Notes: generated by a model from the letters alone, not told the origin. Positions 52,281 to 64,000 are shown, counted from the stretch's first letter. The stretch is 64,000 bases of DNA from Cephalopachus bancanus (GCA_027257055.1 JAPVLO010000233.1:558001-622000), one strand, 5' to 3'. Made by a program: numbers and translations.

Positions 52281-53639
52281 GTATGACAGTGACCTACAAC
52301 TCACAGAGTGCCCGTAGGTCTATATTTATCCACGAGAACATACTATGCTGACAGATTAGTAAAGCTGCTCAGAGCACTCCAGGAACATGAGCCCGACACA
52401 CAGTTTGCCATAAGCAGTCCACGCGTTACAAATACACGCGCTGCCCTGTGGGCTGGGGTTGTGTTCCTGTGACTGGAGAAATGGATGGCAGGGATAACAC
52501 AGGATGAGTGATAAACTGTTGCTTTGGGAACCAGGGGCTCTTGGCCATGAGTACAAACAGCTTTCAACAGCTTATATTCTTATAGACAAAACCAACAGCA
52601 GAGAATCTGTATTGGAAGCCAAGAGTCAGCGAGAAACCATACACCCTTAAGGAAAACGAAACACTGAACATCTGTTGACACAGCTAGCAAGGGAAAGTGA
52701 TTGGATCCAAATATATAGTTTAATTATTTTAAAAGACACGGTCTATACCAACCTGCTAAACACTTAATTTATGAAACCAAGAAGGAGCAAGTATTGGAAA
52801 ATGTTAAATGCTCTTCCTTCAGAAGAAAACAGGTTTAGCCTAGAGAGGAAGATGAGAAGGAAAAATGCAGTCATTTAAAAACAAAATAAAAGTGTAACTA
52901 ATTGATCTTTCGATGGGTATTATTTCTGACAGAAGAACTCGATGAGAGTCAGTGAAGATCTATTTCTTCTCTAACACAGCTGTGAGGAGCCGGAAATCCA
53001 AGTAATTTTCTATTCTTGATTTACTCAAGGTAATTGAAGGTTTTCTTTAGCAATATAGGTTGGAATTACAAAACAGCATGGAAAGAGAATTGACTGATGA
53101 ACTGAAACATTTCACAGGAAGGAAGAAAATGTCCAAATTACCAAAACGAATGTGTAAAGGGATTCTGGTGAGCAATACGCCAGCAGAGATGCCCCACGGT
53201 ACCCCTGCGAACTACGCATGCAGGGCTTAGAGTGACTTTTCAGAGTTGACAGAGGTGGACATACAGCATTTGGTTTACATTTTACCCAAGGGAGTCAAAT
53301 CAAATAAAAGACAGTAGTGTGTCTATAGAAGTCTCTGTGTACAGAAAGAGAAGGGTTCAATCCTCTATCTGTATCTAAACTGGAGTCCAGACCTGACTGA
53401 AAATTTGTACATTGTCATCCTCAAGTCTCTAGTGCTATTATTAGACTAACCTCTCAAATGATGAGGCTATAATTCAATTAAAAGGACATTACTTAAAACA
53501 GCTTTGCAGGCACATGAAAAAAGTATCCGCTATTGCATTATATGCCCCCCCCACACTCTTTTTACAGATACCAGTTACCAAACAACATTGAGGGGAAATA
53601 CAAGAAAACAAAGTAGAAAAGAGAGCTAACATTTGTAGG

Positions 53640-53832
53640 TACATGAGCTTGATTCGGGTCCTATCTTGGGCATTTTCCATGTATTATTTCATTAAGTCCG
53701 CAAAGTAACCTTGTAAGGTAGGCATTGCCATCTCCATTTTAGAGTTGATGAAAAAGAACAAAAACAAGATTGCTCAAGGTCATTCAAATACAGGTTTACC
53801 AGACTCTAGTGTTACTACGCTAATTAATTTTT
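53640..53832 (-). repeat. MIR, reverse
   Basis: 'gtattatttcattaagtccg', 'gtaaggtaggcattgccatc', 'tccattttagagttgatgaa' and 'gctcaaggtcattcaaatac'. Confidence 0.72.
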
Positions 53833-54452
53833 ATTCTAGTACTTTCCTTAATATGAATTGGGGTTTCTGAACACGGGTAACCTTAGAGTATGTGTTTTTG
53901 TATACATTTAAGAGTTAATAATCTACTTTAAAATTTTTTTTTAACCCAGAAACTTCTCAAATCCAAAACCTAGCTGAATTCCACAGTGCAGTCACCTTTC
54001 ATGCCCTCCATCTCACTTGACCAGGCCCCACTTAGGGCCTCTTTTCTCCTACACTAGACATAATTCTAACTATATTATCCTGCACACCCCAATGTATGTT
54101 AGATTAAAGGTGACAAATCATCGACAGGTGAAGGTTTTAGAGTCAAGCCTATGAACAGTATGAATAAGGGACAGCTGTCAGCTGATGGTCCATATTGATA
54201 AAAAGTCAGAAAACAACAAAAAGCAGACATAAAACTTACAAAGGGTAGCAGCCTCCAGATATGTTAGTATCAAGAGACAGCCCCTCATATTTCAAAAACC
54301 CGAAGGTATCTATGTATTAAAGAATTTTTAATAATTAATACATTTGCTGATGATCTGAATGCATTTAGACATGGTTAAATTATGATAGCATTCTACACCA
54401 CAGATACATATAGAGAACAGTAAAATATAGTTTAGAAAGAACTCTGTTAAAA
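53833..54452. other. Unassigned sequence
   Basis: No gene or repeat recognised. Confidence 0.4.
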
Positions 54453-54464
54453 ATTATTAAATTG

Positions 54465-54756
54465 AGCCGGGCTCGGTGGCTCAGCCTGTAATCCCGCGCC
54501 TTTGGGAGGCTGAGGTGAATGGATTGCCTGAGCCCGCGGGTTTGAGACCCGCCTGGGCAGCGAGACCTCATCTCTACAATAAACCAAAAAATCAGCCGGG
54601 CATGGTGGTAGCGCATGCCTGTAATTCCAGCTACTTGGAAGGCTGAGGCAGAAGGATCGCCGGAGCCCAGCAGGTCGAGGCTGCGGTGGCCGGGAGCGGC
54701 CACTGCACTCCAGTCTGAGCAACAGAGTGAGACTCCAACTCAAAAAAAAAAAAAAA
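54465..54756 (+). mobile_element. Alu, forward, young type, first of a same-target pair
   Basis: 'agccgggctcggtggctcag' to 'gagactccaactcaaaa'. It lies between target copies attattaaattg (54453-54464) and aaattaaattg (54755-54765). Confidence 0.95.
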
Positions 54757-54765
54757 AATTAAATT

Positions 54766-55045
54766 GGGCCAGGTGTGGTGGTTATGCCTGTAATCGTAGC
54801 ATGTTGGGAAGTGGAGACAAGAGGCCAGGGGTTCGAGACCAGCCTGGGCAACTTGGCGAGACCTCGTGATTACAATAAATCAAAAAATGAGCCAAGTGTG
54901 GTGGTGCACTCCTGTGGTTTCAGGTATTTGGAAGGCTGAGACACATGGACCACCTGAGTCCAGCAGGTCAAGGCTGCGGTGGCCATGAGCGTGGCCACTG
55001 TACCCCAGCCTGGGTGACGGAGTGAGCTTCCTACTCTAAAAAAAA
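54766..55045 (+). mobile_element. Alu, forward, older copy, second of a same-target pair
   Basis: 'ggccaggtgtggtggttatg' to 'cttcctactctaaaaa'. Right target copy attattaaattg at 55046-55057. More diverged than its left neighbour. Confidence 0.93.
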
Positions 55046-55057
55046 ATTATTAAATTG

Positions 55058-55671
55058 AAATGTTTCAATACTTCATGGGATAAGCTTCAAGATCGGGAGA
55101 AGCTTACTCATAGATTGTTACCCAATGATTCAAAATCAATGCCATGTATTTTAAATTATCTTAATGTAATCTAAATTTAAGAAATAAAATGACCTGGACT
55201 GTTGGCTTGTTTAATTGATAGTTCTATAATAACCCCCAAATATTACTTGAATGAATGACTTCAAAGTTGAAGCTTTTTTAAAAATTTAAGTTAATCCAAT
55301 ACTCAAAAAAATTTCCTTTCTGCTTCTGTGTGGCCTGTAGCATGACGGCAAATATTACTAAGTACAAATGAAAGTCAAACTCATTGCTTCTACCTTTATA
55401 GGCTTAAAGTTGCAAGGAAGTTCCTGCATGTGTTTAGTTTACCTTGCTGCTTCAGGAAGAAACTGTTCTTAGGCTACTGGCCAACTGGTACCTACTTAAT
55501 AGCACAAAGGTTAGTAGATCATATAACTCCTCTCAATAAATGTCACCTACTGGATTCAATCCATCTACTTTAATGTACAGTCTGTCCACTCTATTATGTT
55601 ATAGGAAGCAAGAAATACCTTTGGGTACCAACTTAAGAAGTTTTTTCCAGCAGAAGGAAAAGTCACCATTT
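55058..55671. other. Unassigned sequence
   Basis: No gene or repeat recognised. Confidence 0.4.
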
Positions 55672-55683
55672 AAAATAGTCCTA

Positions 55684-55975
55684 GCCGGGCTCGGTGGCTC
55701 AGCCTGTAATCCCGCGCCTTTGGGAGACTGAGTTAGTGGATTGCCTGAGCCCGCGGGTTCGAGATCCGCCTGGGCAGTGAGACCTCATCTCTACAATAAA
55801 TCAAAAAATCAGCCGGGCGTGGTAGCGCATGCCTGTAATTCCGGCTACTTGGAAGGCTGAGGTGGAAGGATCGCCGGAGCCCAACAGGTCAAGGCTGTGG
55901 TGGCTGGGAGCGGCCACTGCACTCCAGTCTGGGCGACAGAGTGAGACTCCAACTCAAAAAAAATAAAATAAAATA
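55684..55975 (+). mobile_element. Alu, forward, young type, with TSD
   Basis: 'gccgggctcggtggctcagc' to 'gagactccaactcaaaa' with an (AAAAT)n tail. TSD aaaa(t/c)agtccta at 55672-55683 and about 55976-55986. Confidence 0.95.
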
Positions 55976-55987
55976 AAACAGTCCTAT

Positions 55988-57054
55988 TGTAGTGCTACCT
56001 ATATGATTCAAAATCCTTAGGTGAGAAGAAATATAACTGAGGATAATTCTTATTATTTTTTCATCATTGGTTTTATAAACCCAACAATTCTCTAAACCAA
56101 GGTTCTGGAACTCATTTTTGATATGCTTAATGAATAAAATATTTCAATAATAAGATTGTTACATTATATTTGTATGATCACATGTTAGTCTTCCTAGAAA
56201 TTCAGTAAATGCAAGAGTTAAAATATCTTCACAGAAATAGGGCAATCACCAATAGATGCTACTGTCAAAAGGATGATATCGTCACTACTTTTCTATAATA
56301 TTACATAGTATAGAAGATATTCATTCACTTGCATTAACAAATCTTTCAGAGAAAAGGAGCCTCTGAGGTTGCCCTAAGATAGGTACCAAACTGAGTACAA
56401 CATAAGCAAACGCCACCTGCAACCTTGCTTCTTCCCTGTAAAAACTATAACAAGGGCTGAGAACCCATAAAAAATAATGGGTCATTGTGCTTGGGAAGGA
56501 CTGGCTATCCAACAGCCTTCAAATTGTAGGTAGCATTTGCCAAGCATGTCATTACTTAAAGACCTAACCAGCAAACAAATGCCACCTGAAAATGTTTACT
56601 AGGACAGCCTCTAGGAAAACACTGGTTTGTTTTGGCCCAGAATGACTCTGGAATCAAGCCACTGGCGAAGCAGCATTCTACCAACCAGGTGTGTTACTCG
56701 TTAGGTATAGGCAGTCTGAACCCACACAGAGGCTTGCTTTAAGCCTCCAAGGATCACACATTCCCTGGTAAATTACCAGGTGCACTTAAACCCAAACTTG
56801 GAGAGGGAAAAACAGAAGGAATTCTAGATTAATAAGAAGCAAAATAACTTAAATGTGTTAGAAATACTCTAAATGTTTTTTTCTCCAAAATGTTTTCCCA
56901 TGATTTCCATTTATCAGCTTTAAGACATACCCGAATCCTATAACTACATGTGTAATTCCTGGCTTGATCTTTCCCATTCTCCCAGCCTTTTAATTACACT
57001 ATTTGGGTGCACTATTGCACCAATCCTGTTTCTTGACTTTAACACACTTATTTT
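55988..57054. other. Unassigned sequence
   Basis: No gene or repeat recognised. Confidence 0.4.
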
Positions 57055-57210
57055 TTGAAGAGGGGTCTGATGAAAGCCCAAACTTTACCCAAGGCTGGGG
57101 AGCTTTATAAAAAATACAGATTCCAGGTGAGGACAGAATGTGTCTTTTTTAAAATGGTTCCATAAGTGATTCTGATATGTTGCCAGGTTTGGAAACTACT
57201 GATGGCCCTT
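57055..57210 (+). mobile_element. MER5-like hAT element, diverged
   Basis: 'agctttataaaaaatacaga', 'taagtgattctgatatgttg' and 'ccaggtttggaaactactg' follow the MER5 order weakly. Confidence 0.45.
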
Positions 57211-58100
57211 GGGAATATTAAATAATAAATGATAATAGAGTGCCAGTAAGCTGTCTCCCCAGGCAGAGGAATGCATAGGAGTTAAAAATAGTTACCATCT
57301 TGAACAGAGCTATCTAACTGGTAACCTTTTTATCTGTAACTCAAAACATCACGAAGAATCAGGAAGGAAATAGCAAAAAAAAAAAAAAAAATACTTGGGG
57401 TTTGCTTGTGCAGTCCTTAATTTGTTTCTTACCAGTATCGCCAGTTCCATTTCTCCACCCCAAATAGATGAGAAAAATTTATGTACTTGATACTCAAAGA
57501 CTAATGCAAGTTCCTACTCCAAGCCTAACACTTATATACAATACAAGCAAGCTTTTTTGTCTAGTTTTTAAACTGTCAGCAAACTGAATGCAGAACATCA
57601 AAATGTAAGATGCAAAAATATAATTACTTGACAAATGCATGCATTCTAAAAAGCACTTACAAAATCAATGACAACAACAACAAAGGCAGGCAGTGCCATT
57701 CAGTTTCAAGTATCCCTTTCTTGAACCCCTCAACAGTCCCTAAGGACACTTCTTGAGTAGCCATCGGGAACAAAAAAGGGGGTGTGTCCAAGATGACACT
57801 CTGTCAACAGAAAACTATAAAAGCTTCTGCAGGGTTTCCACATCTTCATTCAAAACATCTAAAAACTGAATAAAATTAACTTGACATGGGAATTCAGTTC
57901 TAAGTGACTTGTTCACTAGAATCTAGGTAGGCACAGTCAGAATGACAGTCAATAACTGACAGCATCTAAGAAAGCATCTTTTAAACTAAGATTTCTAAAT
58001 CTGAAGTTTTGCCTAGTCCTTAAAACACTAATCTTTTCCAACCATTGATGAAATGGTTAATAATGGGAGCTCAGGGAATTAGCCTGAGTTAATTAAGAAG
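57211..58100. other. Unassigned sequence
   Basis: Holds an A run at 57376-57391. No exon recognised. 'ctataaaagcttc' at 57815 is TATA-like but stands alone. Confidence 0.4.
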
Positions 58101-58105
58101 GCAGA

Positions 58106-58133
58106 GAGACTCCAACAGTCTTTTCTCCTTCCT

Positions 58134-58194
<61 letters not shown>

Positions 58195-58202
58195 GGAGTC
58201 TC
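58106..58202 (+). repeat. (TG)n microsatellite flanked by a 12 bp inverted repeat
   Basis: gagactccaaca at 58106-58117 and its reverse complement tgttggagtctc at 58191-58202 bracket (TG)n. The two arms match the 3' end of the local Alus in opposite senses. Confidence 0.9.
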
Positions 58203-58356
58203 ACAGTGTGTGAGTCCAACAGTGTCTAAAAACTGGATACACTAAATCTTAAGGAACCAATCAGCTAAGTATACCCAGTGCTGATGAATCATCTTCATTC
58301 GTTTTTCTTAGAAGCAAACGCAAAAGAGAAATTTATACATAGAAAGGTGTATAGTA

Positions 58357-58648
58357 GCCAGGCTCGGTGGCTCAGCCTGTAATCCCGCGCCTTGGGAGGC
58401 TGAGGTGAGTGGATTGCCTGAGCCCATGGGTTCGAGACTCGCCTGGGCAACTTGGTGAGACCTCATCTCTACAATAAATCAAAAAACTAGCCGGGCGTGG
58501 TATCGCGCGCCTGTAGTTCCAGTTACTCGGAAGGCTGAGGCGGAAGGATCGCCGGAGCCCAGCAGGTCGAGGCTGCGGTGGCCGGGAGCGGCCACTGCAC
58601 TCCAGTCTGGGCGACAGAGTGAGACTCCAACTCAAAAAAAAAAAAAAG
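58357..58648 (+). mobile_element. Alu, forward, young type, perfect 16 bp TSD
   Basis: 'gccaggctcggtggctcagc' to 'gagactccaactcaaaa'. TSD agaaaggtgtatagta at 58341-58356 and 58649-58664. Among the least diverged copies in the window. Confidence 0.97.
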
Positions 58649-58664
58649 AGAAAGGTGTATAGTA

Positions 58665-59380
58665 AGAGCATCACTATTTTGGGGGCTATAATATATAGCA
58701 ATGTCTGCCTTTACAAATACAGTAAAGGAGCAGGGAGATGGCAAGAGTCTAAGGAGGCCTCTTTCACCACCACCCTCATTCCCACAACCCTGCTTTGCCT
58801 AAGAAGGATTCTTTCGGACAACCCAGTCTACCTCATGTTTTTCCACTTTGTATTTTGGGTTAATGATATTTCTGAGAACTTCAAAATATGGCCCTAAGAA
58901 AGGGTTCTCTTTCAGGGAAGACTCTAAGTGTCCGTAGCAGGGCATCAGGGATTCACCTGCACAGAAACGAAGCAAAATATGAACTCCATGGTCCCAAGTA
59001 CCTGTGAGTCCATGTTCCTAGGGCTGTTTCTGCCATGAATAAGCCGTGGGACATTGGACAAGTAATGCAGCCCAAGTCCCAGACTGTTCATTTGGAAAAA
59101 TGAAATAGATGCACACCATGAAAAAACAACAATTGTCCTGTTGCATTTTAGAAGTAACTATACATTCTTTAGGTTAGCCTAAAGAACTTCATTCAAAGAC
59201 GCTCTCATAAATCTAGTAAGCAGAATGACAGGATGAGTGTCAGAAGTCATTATTAAGTATAATCAGTCAGAGGCAACTCCCCAAATAAAATCCAGACTTA
59301 GGATGTCATTATTTTATATTACAAAATGATTCTAATGCCTGAAAAATCTGGGATCTCCTGTAAAACAATTTGAAATGATT
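58665..59380. other. Unassigned sequence
   Basis: No gene recognised. 59010-59110 is weakly MIR-like ('ggacattggacaagtaatgc'). Confidence 0.4.
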
Positions 59381-59878
59381 CTATTGTGCTGTCTAATGCA
59401 GTAGCTAGTAACCACACACAGCTATTAACTTGAAATGTGGCCAGTGCAACTGAGGAACTGAATTTTTATTTTTATTGTAATTAAGTTCAAATTGAAAAAC
59501 CGATATTTGATTCAGTTACTTGAAATATTTTAAGAATGTTTGGAACAATTAGCACACAGGAGACTACTTTTTCAATTGTAAAATTTATTCAATCTAAATA
59601 CAGAACAAGTGTTTTTTATAAACTTGGTGTTCAAATTTAGATGTACTGATGGCATAAAATGCACACTGGATTTTGTAGAGTTCTTCAAAAAAAGCTCATA
59701 AAGTAATTCACTAATCATTTTTATGATGAATGCATGTTGAAATGATACAATTTTTGACATATTGAATTAGGTAAAATAAATTATTAAAATGAACTGTCTT
59801 TTAAATGTGGCTACTAAAAAAATTTAGAATTACATATGTGTCTGGTATTATATTTCCATTGGCCACACTGTTCTAGAC
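59381..59878. mobile_element. Old MER-type DNA transposon copy
   Basis: Left: 'gtctaatgcagtagctagta' and 'ttgaaatgtggccagtgcaa'. Right: 'ttttaaatgtggctactaaa' and 'ccattggccacactgttcta'. The ends are roughly inverted relative to each other, as in a non-autonomous DNA transposon. The interior is AT-rich and non-coding. Exact family uncertain. Confidence 0.5.
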
Positions 59879-62551
59879 CAATTACTACTTTTTAAATAAA
59901 GCTTACATATACAGGGAATCATTTTTGCAGATAAACACAGAAAACCATTAAGAAAAAGCTACAGTGTTTGTCCACGAATCAGTAATTGCATGTAAACAAA
60001 TAAGTGATTAAAAAGTTGATTTAGTGATTCAGTACATTTATCACTTCAAAAAGTATCAGGCTGGGTAAGACTGAGAGGCAGTTACCTTTGCCTCTACTAC
60101 TCTATGGCAGAGAAAACCAAAGTAACTTATCCAAGATGGCACACTCAAGTAAGTGCCAGGAAAAAGAAGAGTACAGCTTGTCCAGCTCAAAAGTTTGTAC
60201 TCTTCCTGTGATACCAGACTGTCTTCTAGAAGTTGAGGAGCAAAAACATAAGAAGAGAGATTTCTGATATTAAATACTTCCACATGGTACCCCAAAATAA
60301 TATAAAACCAAAAATATAAAACTATAAAACTGCCTAGGGAACAGATTTTTAGACATCGTAATCCTCCTCTGGCCCTAATTCTTTCATCCACAATTACAAC
60401 TGATCACACATCAACCTGTACTAGCTCCTAGACTGCTATCTTCATTCTTACTAAATATCACACAGATTTCCACTCTTTGTGGAAAGTCCCCCACGCTTTT
60501 TTGCAATTCGCCATGGCTTCTACTACAGCCTTTTGTACACAGTGGGTCCTCAGCGAATATGGGTTGGTTTAAACATTTAATTTTTAAAACCACATAAGTG
60601 AGAATAAAAGGGGGCAAAACTGTATTGAAAACGGTGACTTCTTAATACAAACTTGCACGAGCAAAACAGGCGTAACCACTCTTTTGACTTCTGCTACTGC
60701 TACATTGTGAATGCACAGTGTAGTGGTCTCACAGAGTTAACACCCATCTGAAAATTCAGGATAATTCGAGCACTGGGGCAAAGAAGCTCCATATTTTAGC
60801 AGAAAGCTAAACGGGCAAATGTCTGTATGGTATTTTCTTGGGCTTCTTTTTCATTCTGGTAGGTAGTTCTTTAATTCCCTTCCATCTGCTCTTGCCAGAC
60901 ATTCACCACTCCCTTCCTCTGCTTCCTCCTCTCCCAACTGCACACTTTTTGCTTGACATGACTTTTCCCTCAATCTTGCCAACCCATCTTCTCCTTCAAA
61001 GACCTTTGAAAAAAATCCCACTCATACCACGAAATCTCCCTTAACCAAATAAAAGGGAAATGGTCATTTTCCCCACCCAAATATATCCTGGGATGAAATA
61101 ATTTTGAGCTGCCAAATCAGAAGGAGAGGAAAATAATTAAATATGTATCCACATAAATGGAGTTTTATTGCTGCATAACCCCTCAGTTGGAATTATCATC
61201 TCTGCCCCTCAACTGTATTGCTGTATAATCCTTGAATAAGGTTGTTTTTTCAGTCTGTTGACATGTAGACATGTCATATCAACATGTCTTCCTGAAATAC
61301 TGTAGATAATGAATATACAATTAAAAATTAATTTTAAGTCTCTTTGTTTCGCAATATTCATTCAGAGAACCAGGAGTGCACAAAATAGTATAAGTGTAAG
61401 GGTTACAGCCTGTGGTTTTATTATGATGAGTTAAGGCACATCTCTGTTACTTTCTGATGTGATAAATTATGTGATGTCATTACCTAATATTTGTCACCAG
61501 AGCAGTCTGGGGCATTTTGAAGTAGTTACTGTCATGCCCTGGCATCCCATAAAAGTTAATACAATTTCCCAAACTTCTTCACTTAGGGGCAGGGAGGAGG
61601 CATCAGAAGAATCTGTTTCAACTAGCCTAATGGGATGGAGTTTGAACTGGCATAATAGCACAGAAAAATATGCTCTCCTAAGTCTGCCTAAGACTAGAAG
61701 TCATTTCTCCTAGAGGAATTTACGAAGTCTACATGGCCCAGGAAAGCACACTTTGCTCTCCCTAGTGCACAGAAAGGAAAAACAATGGATAATTCCTGTG
61801 TATCATAGTAAGATAAATCTATGTATAGCTATGAATACAGTAAAAAGCACTGACAGATCATCGTGAACTTGTTTCTCAAGAGGTGCTGTCTTTGGGACAC
61901 TTCATGATGCCTTGGTTTTCTATGAAAATTACACTATACTTCTTTTCCCCCTAGGAGACTGGCATAGGTAAAAAGTGTTTAGACAGCTAAGATGAACTCC
62001 AAAACCATCCCAAAGTAATTCAGTAGATAGGCAGTATCCATTAGGTACATATTTGACATTTAAATGTTCCAAGGTCACTTGGCCATCTAAATTTTATATT
62101 TGATTAAAGAAACAAACAAAACCTCTGCCAATAATATAACCTGGAAATAACCATGAAATGAATATAATAATACACAGCAGCTGCAAATGTCTCTGTTATT
62201 TTGTGTATTGAATCAACTGAGAATTGTTAAGAGATAACTCTACCATCACCTTTCACCTTCAACACAAATATTCTATTTCAAGAGCTTATTTTCTATTCAG
62301 AGTCTAATTTCAAAACACTTTTCCTCAAATAATTGCTTCTATTTTTTTTAAAGCAGCTTGCATGAGCTACATAATCAAACATTTTAAAAAAATCATACAT
62401 TAAAGTAAAACACAGGCTGGATCCAGGGAAGATACTAAACCCTGGCAATTGTGCCCCAGGCAAGTTGCTTGACTCCATTCCCCCCTCTCCGACTCCTCTG
62501 CTACTTCAAGTTCTTGTCATCTCTTTCTTGGGTCAACTTTGCAGTGATTCT
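59879..62551. other. Unassigned sequence with a possible L2 patch
   Basis: 60840-61045 is pyrimidine-rich and weakly L2-like. No splice-flanked coding frame was recognised. Confidence 0.4.
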
Positions 62552-62563
62552 CCTGAACTCCAT

Positions 62564-62910
62564 ACTTTTTTTTTTTTTTGAGTTGGAGTCTCTGTTGCCC
62601 AGGCTGGAGGGCAATGGCACACTTATGGCCACCACAGCCTTGACCTGCTGGGCTCAGGCGATCCTTCCACCTCAGCCTTCCAAGTAGCTGGAACTACAGG
62701 CATGCGTCACCACACTTGGCTATTTTTTAAAAATTGTACAGACGAGGCCTAGCCATGTTGCGTCACCACACTTGGCTATTTTTTAAAAATTGTACAGACG
62801 AGGCCTAGCCATGTTGCTTAGGCTGACCTGGAACCGCTGGGCTCAGGCAGTCCTCTCACTTCCACTTCGCAATGTGCTGGGATGACAGGCATGAGCCACC
62901 AAACCTGGCC
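62564..62910 (-). mobile_element. Alu, reverse, with an internal tandem duplication
   Basis: Poly(T), 'gagttggagtctctgttgcc' and end 'gccaccaaacctggcc'. TSD cctgaactccat at 62552-62563 and 62909-62920. A perfect 56 bp duplication (62704-62759 and 62760-62815) lengthens it. Confidence 0.95.
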
Positions 62911-62920
62911 TGAACTCCAT

Positions 62921-63350
62921 CTTAGTCAAGGCTCCCAGAATTTGATGGAATGTGATGTTAGCCCTTGCTTTAAAAACCTATGGGATTGCCTAGTGCTTTC
63001 AGGATAAGTCAGCAGGTCTCCCAAAGCTCCCTGACATCTGATCCAACCTGCTTTTGCATCTGCCTCTCACCCCCAGGGACCTTGGGATCCTGCAGTCACT
63101 CCCTGAACTTCTCAGGCACTTTCCCACCTCCCTGCAATCCCTCATGCTCTCCTCTCTGCCCTTCCCCCCTCCTCTCTTCAAGTTCAAATGTCACAGCCTC
63201 TGTGAACTATTCCTCAGCCTTTTCCCTCCCTCTTAAAATGATGAATCACTTCCTTGTCTGAGTGAGTATTCGGGTCAGGATCCCTAGGTCCCAGCACAAT
63301 GCCTGGCACAGGCAGAGCATTTATTTAATCAGCATTTCTGTTGTCTTCGC
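62921..63350 (+). repeat. L2 3' region
   Basis: 'agttcaaatgtcacagcctc', 'tgaactattcctcagccttt' and 'cccagcacaatgcctggcac' in L2 order, about 380 bp. Confidence 0.65.
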
Positions 63351-64000
63351 AACTTCCTTATCTCTCCCCTTTCATCAAAGTAGGCTGCCTTTGATTGTGA
63401 AGCCCAGAGGAGGCAGGAGCTGGGCCTGGTGAATCACCGAGTTCTCAATCTACCACAGTGCCCTACATATGTAAGCATTTAATAATTGATAAGAAGGGTT
63501 GATCCGCTCTGAGGCACTTCCTGAAGCCTATTCAGGCATGTCCAATTGGGGCAGCTGTGGTAGTACATGCACCTTAATCATCGTGATAAAATCCCTGGGT
63601 TCCAAACTTTTTTTCTTCTTCCAGTAACACAATAGTTTCTCCAAGTAAATATAAAACGACAGCATTCCCCACATGGAAGAAGACCTTGATAGGTAAAGAA
63701 TTAAATGAATTCAGTAGATTTCAGTGAGCACAGTTTCCTTCCAAATGAGCAAAAGTGGCTGGAAGACTTAAAAGTAGAATTAAATTGCATTCCAGTAACT
63801 TAAATGACATTTAGGTAAATGTAGGAAAAAGTTAATATTTTTACAAAGAGTGATCTGAAATTAGACTTTGAGCTCCTGTTTGGAGTAAAAATTAGGAAGA
63901 TTTTACAGACACAAATTTGTTATTGCTGGCTGGGTGCTGATCCACTGATGGGATAAATGCTAAGTGTGGCCACAAATCTCCCACACCCACTCAAGTAATT
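63351..64000. other. Unassigned sequence to the window end
   Basis: 63380-63490 has L2-end-like words ('accacagtgccctacatatg'). Otherwise no feature recognised. Confidence 0.4.

Larger units (their letters stand above)
49945..53639. other. Repeat-poor stretch containing the proposed FRY alternative promoter
   Basis: Apart from an AT/AC-rich part (50160-50340) and a MIR-like end near 50375-50400, I recognise no interspersed repeat here. The absence of the Alus that are dense on both sides fits functional constraint. No other exon was recognised in it. Short open frames on both strands look like chance. Confidence 0.5.

Noticed and set aside
57815..57830. TATA-like ctataaaagcttc on the plus strand
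   Set aside because: Isolated, with no other promoter signals, ORF or splice donor nearby.

Overview
This 64 kb window is primate nuclear DNA and is almost entirely intronic and intergenic-type sequence. It holds about two dozen Alu elements, many with clear target-site duplications (TSDs), plus L1, L2, MIR, MaLR LTR, MER and mariner-type fragments and microsatellites. The youngest Alus share a 3' half unlike the human AluY/S and lemur consensus patterns I know: a left monomer ending in 'ctctacaataaatcaaaa', and right-monomer blocks 'ggagcccagcaggtcgagg' and 'gagactccaactcaaaa'. The young L1 3' ends are also unfamiliar. I infer a non-anthropoid primate, with tarsier as my best guess; this was not tested.

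The gene content I can defend lies on the minus strand. A 200 bp exon at 34295-34494 has consensus splice sites and encodes 66 residues that I recognise as the N-terminal part of Furry (FRY), a very large NDR-kinase scaffold. The paralogue FRYL differs in this stretch. The window is therefore the 5' part of FRY: sequence below 34295 is the next intron and sequence above 34494 lies upstream. No further known FRY coding exon was found.

The most interesting region is 51956-52280, inside a repeat-poor island of about 3.2 kb. On the minus strand it reads, in order: inverted CCAAT box, E-box CACCTG, MEF2-like CTAAAAATA, TATA box (TATAAAAG), a short upstream ORF, an ATG with an in-frame stop just before it, a 20-codon reading frame and a splice donor. 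The donor is in phase 1, exactly what the FRY exon 17 kb downstream needs. I propose an alternative, possibly muscle-type, promoter and first coding exon of FRY.

Layout: 1-5.3 kb Alus, an L2 piece and an L1 3' end; 5.3-10 kb sparse old repeats, a small mariner-like element splitting a MIR, an L1 end, a MaLR LTR and a MER5-like piece; 10-15.7 kb Alus, an unidentified minus-strand ORF cut by an L1, two mariner transposase relics, an old L1 end and a MaLR LTR; 15.7-24 kb old sequence with GA-rich tracts, Alus and L2; 24-27 kb a repeat-poor island; 27-34 kb a GGA microsatellite, MIRs and Alus; 34.3-34.5 kb the FRY exon; 35-50 kb Alus, an Alu-split L1M, a second mariner-like element and a young L1 fragment with AC repeats; 50-53.6 kb the repeat-poor island with the proposed promoter; 53.6-64 kb a triple-target Alu nest, further Alus, a MER-like element and L2. 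I found no tRNA, rRNA, CRISPR or intact transposon ORF.
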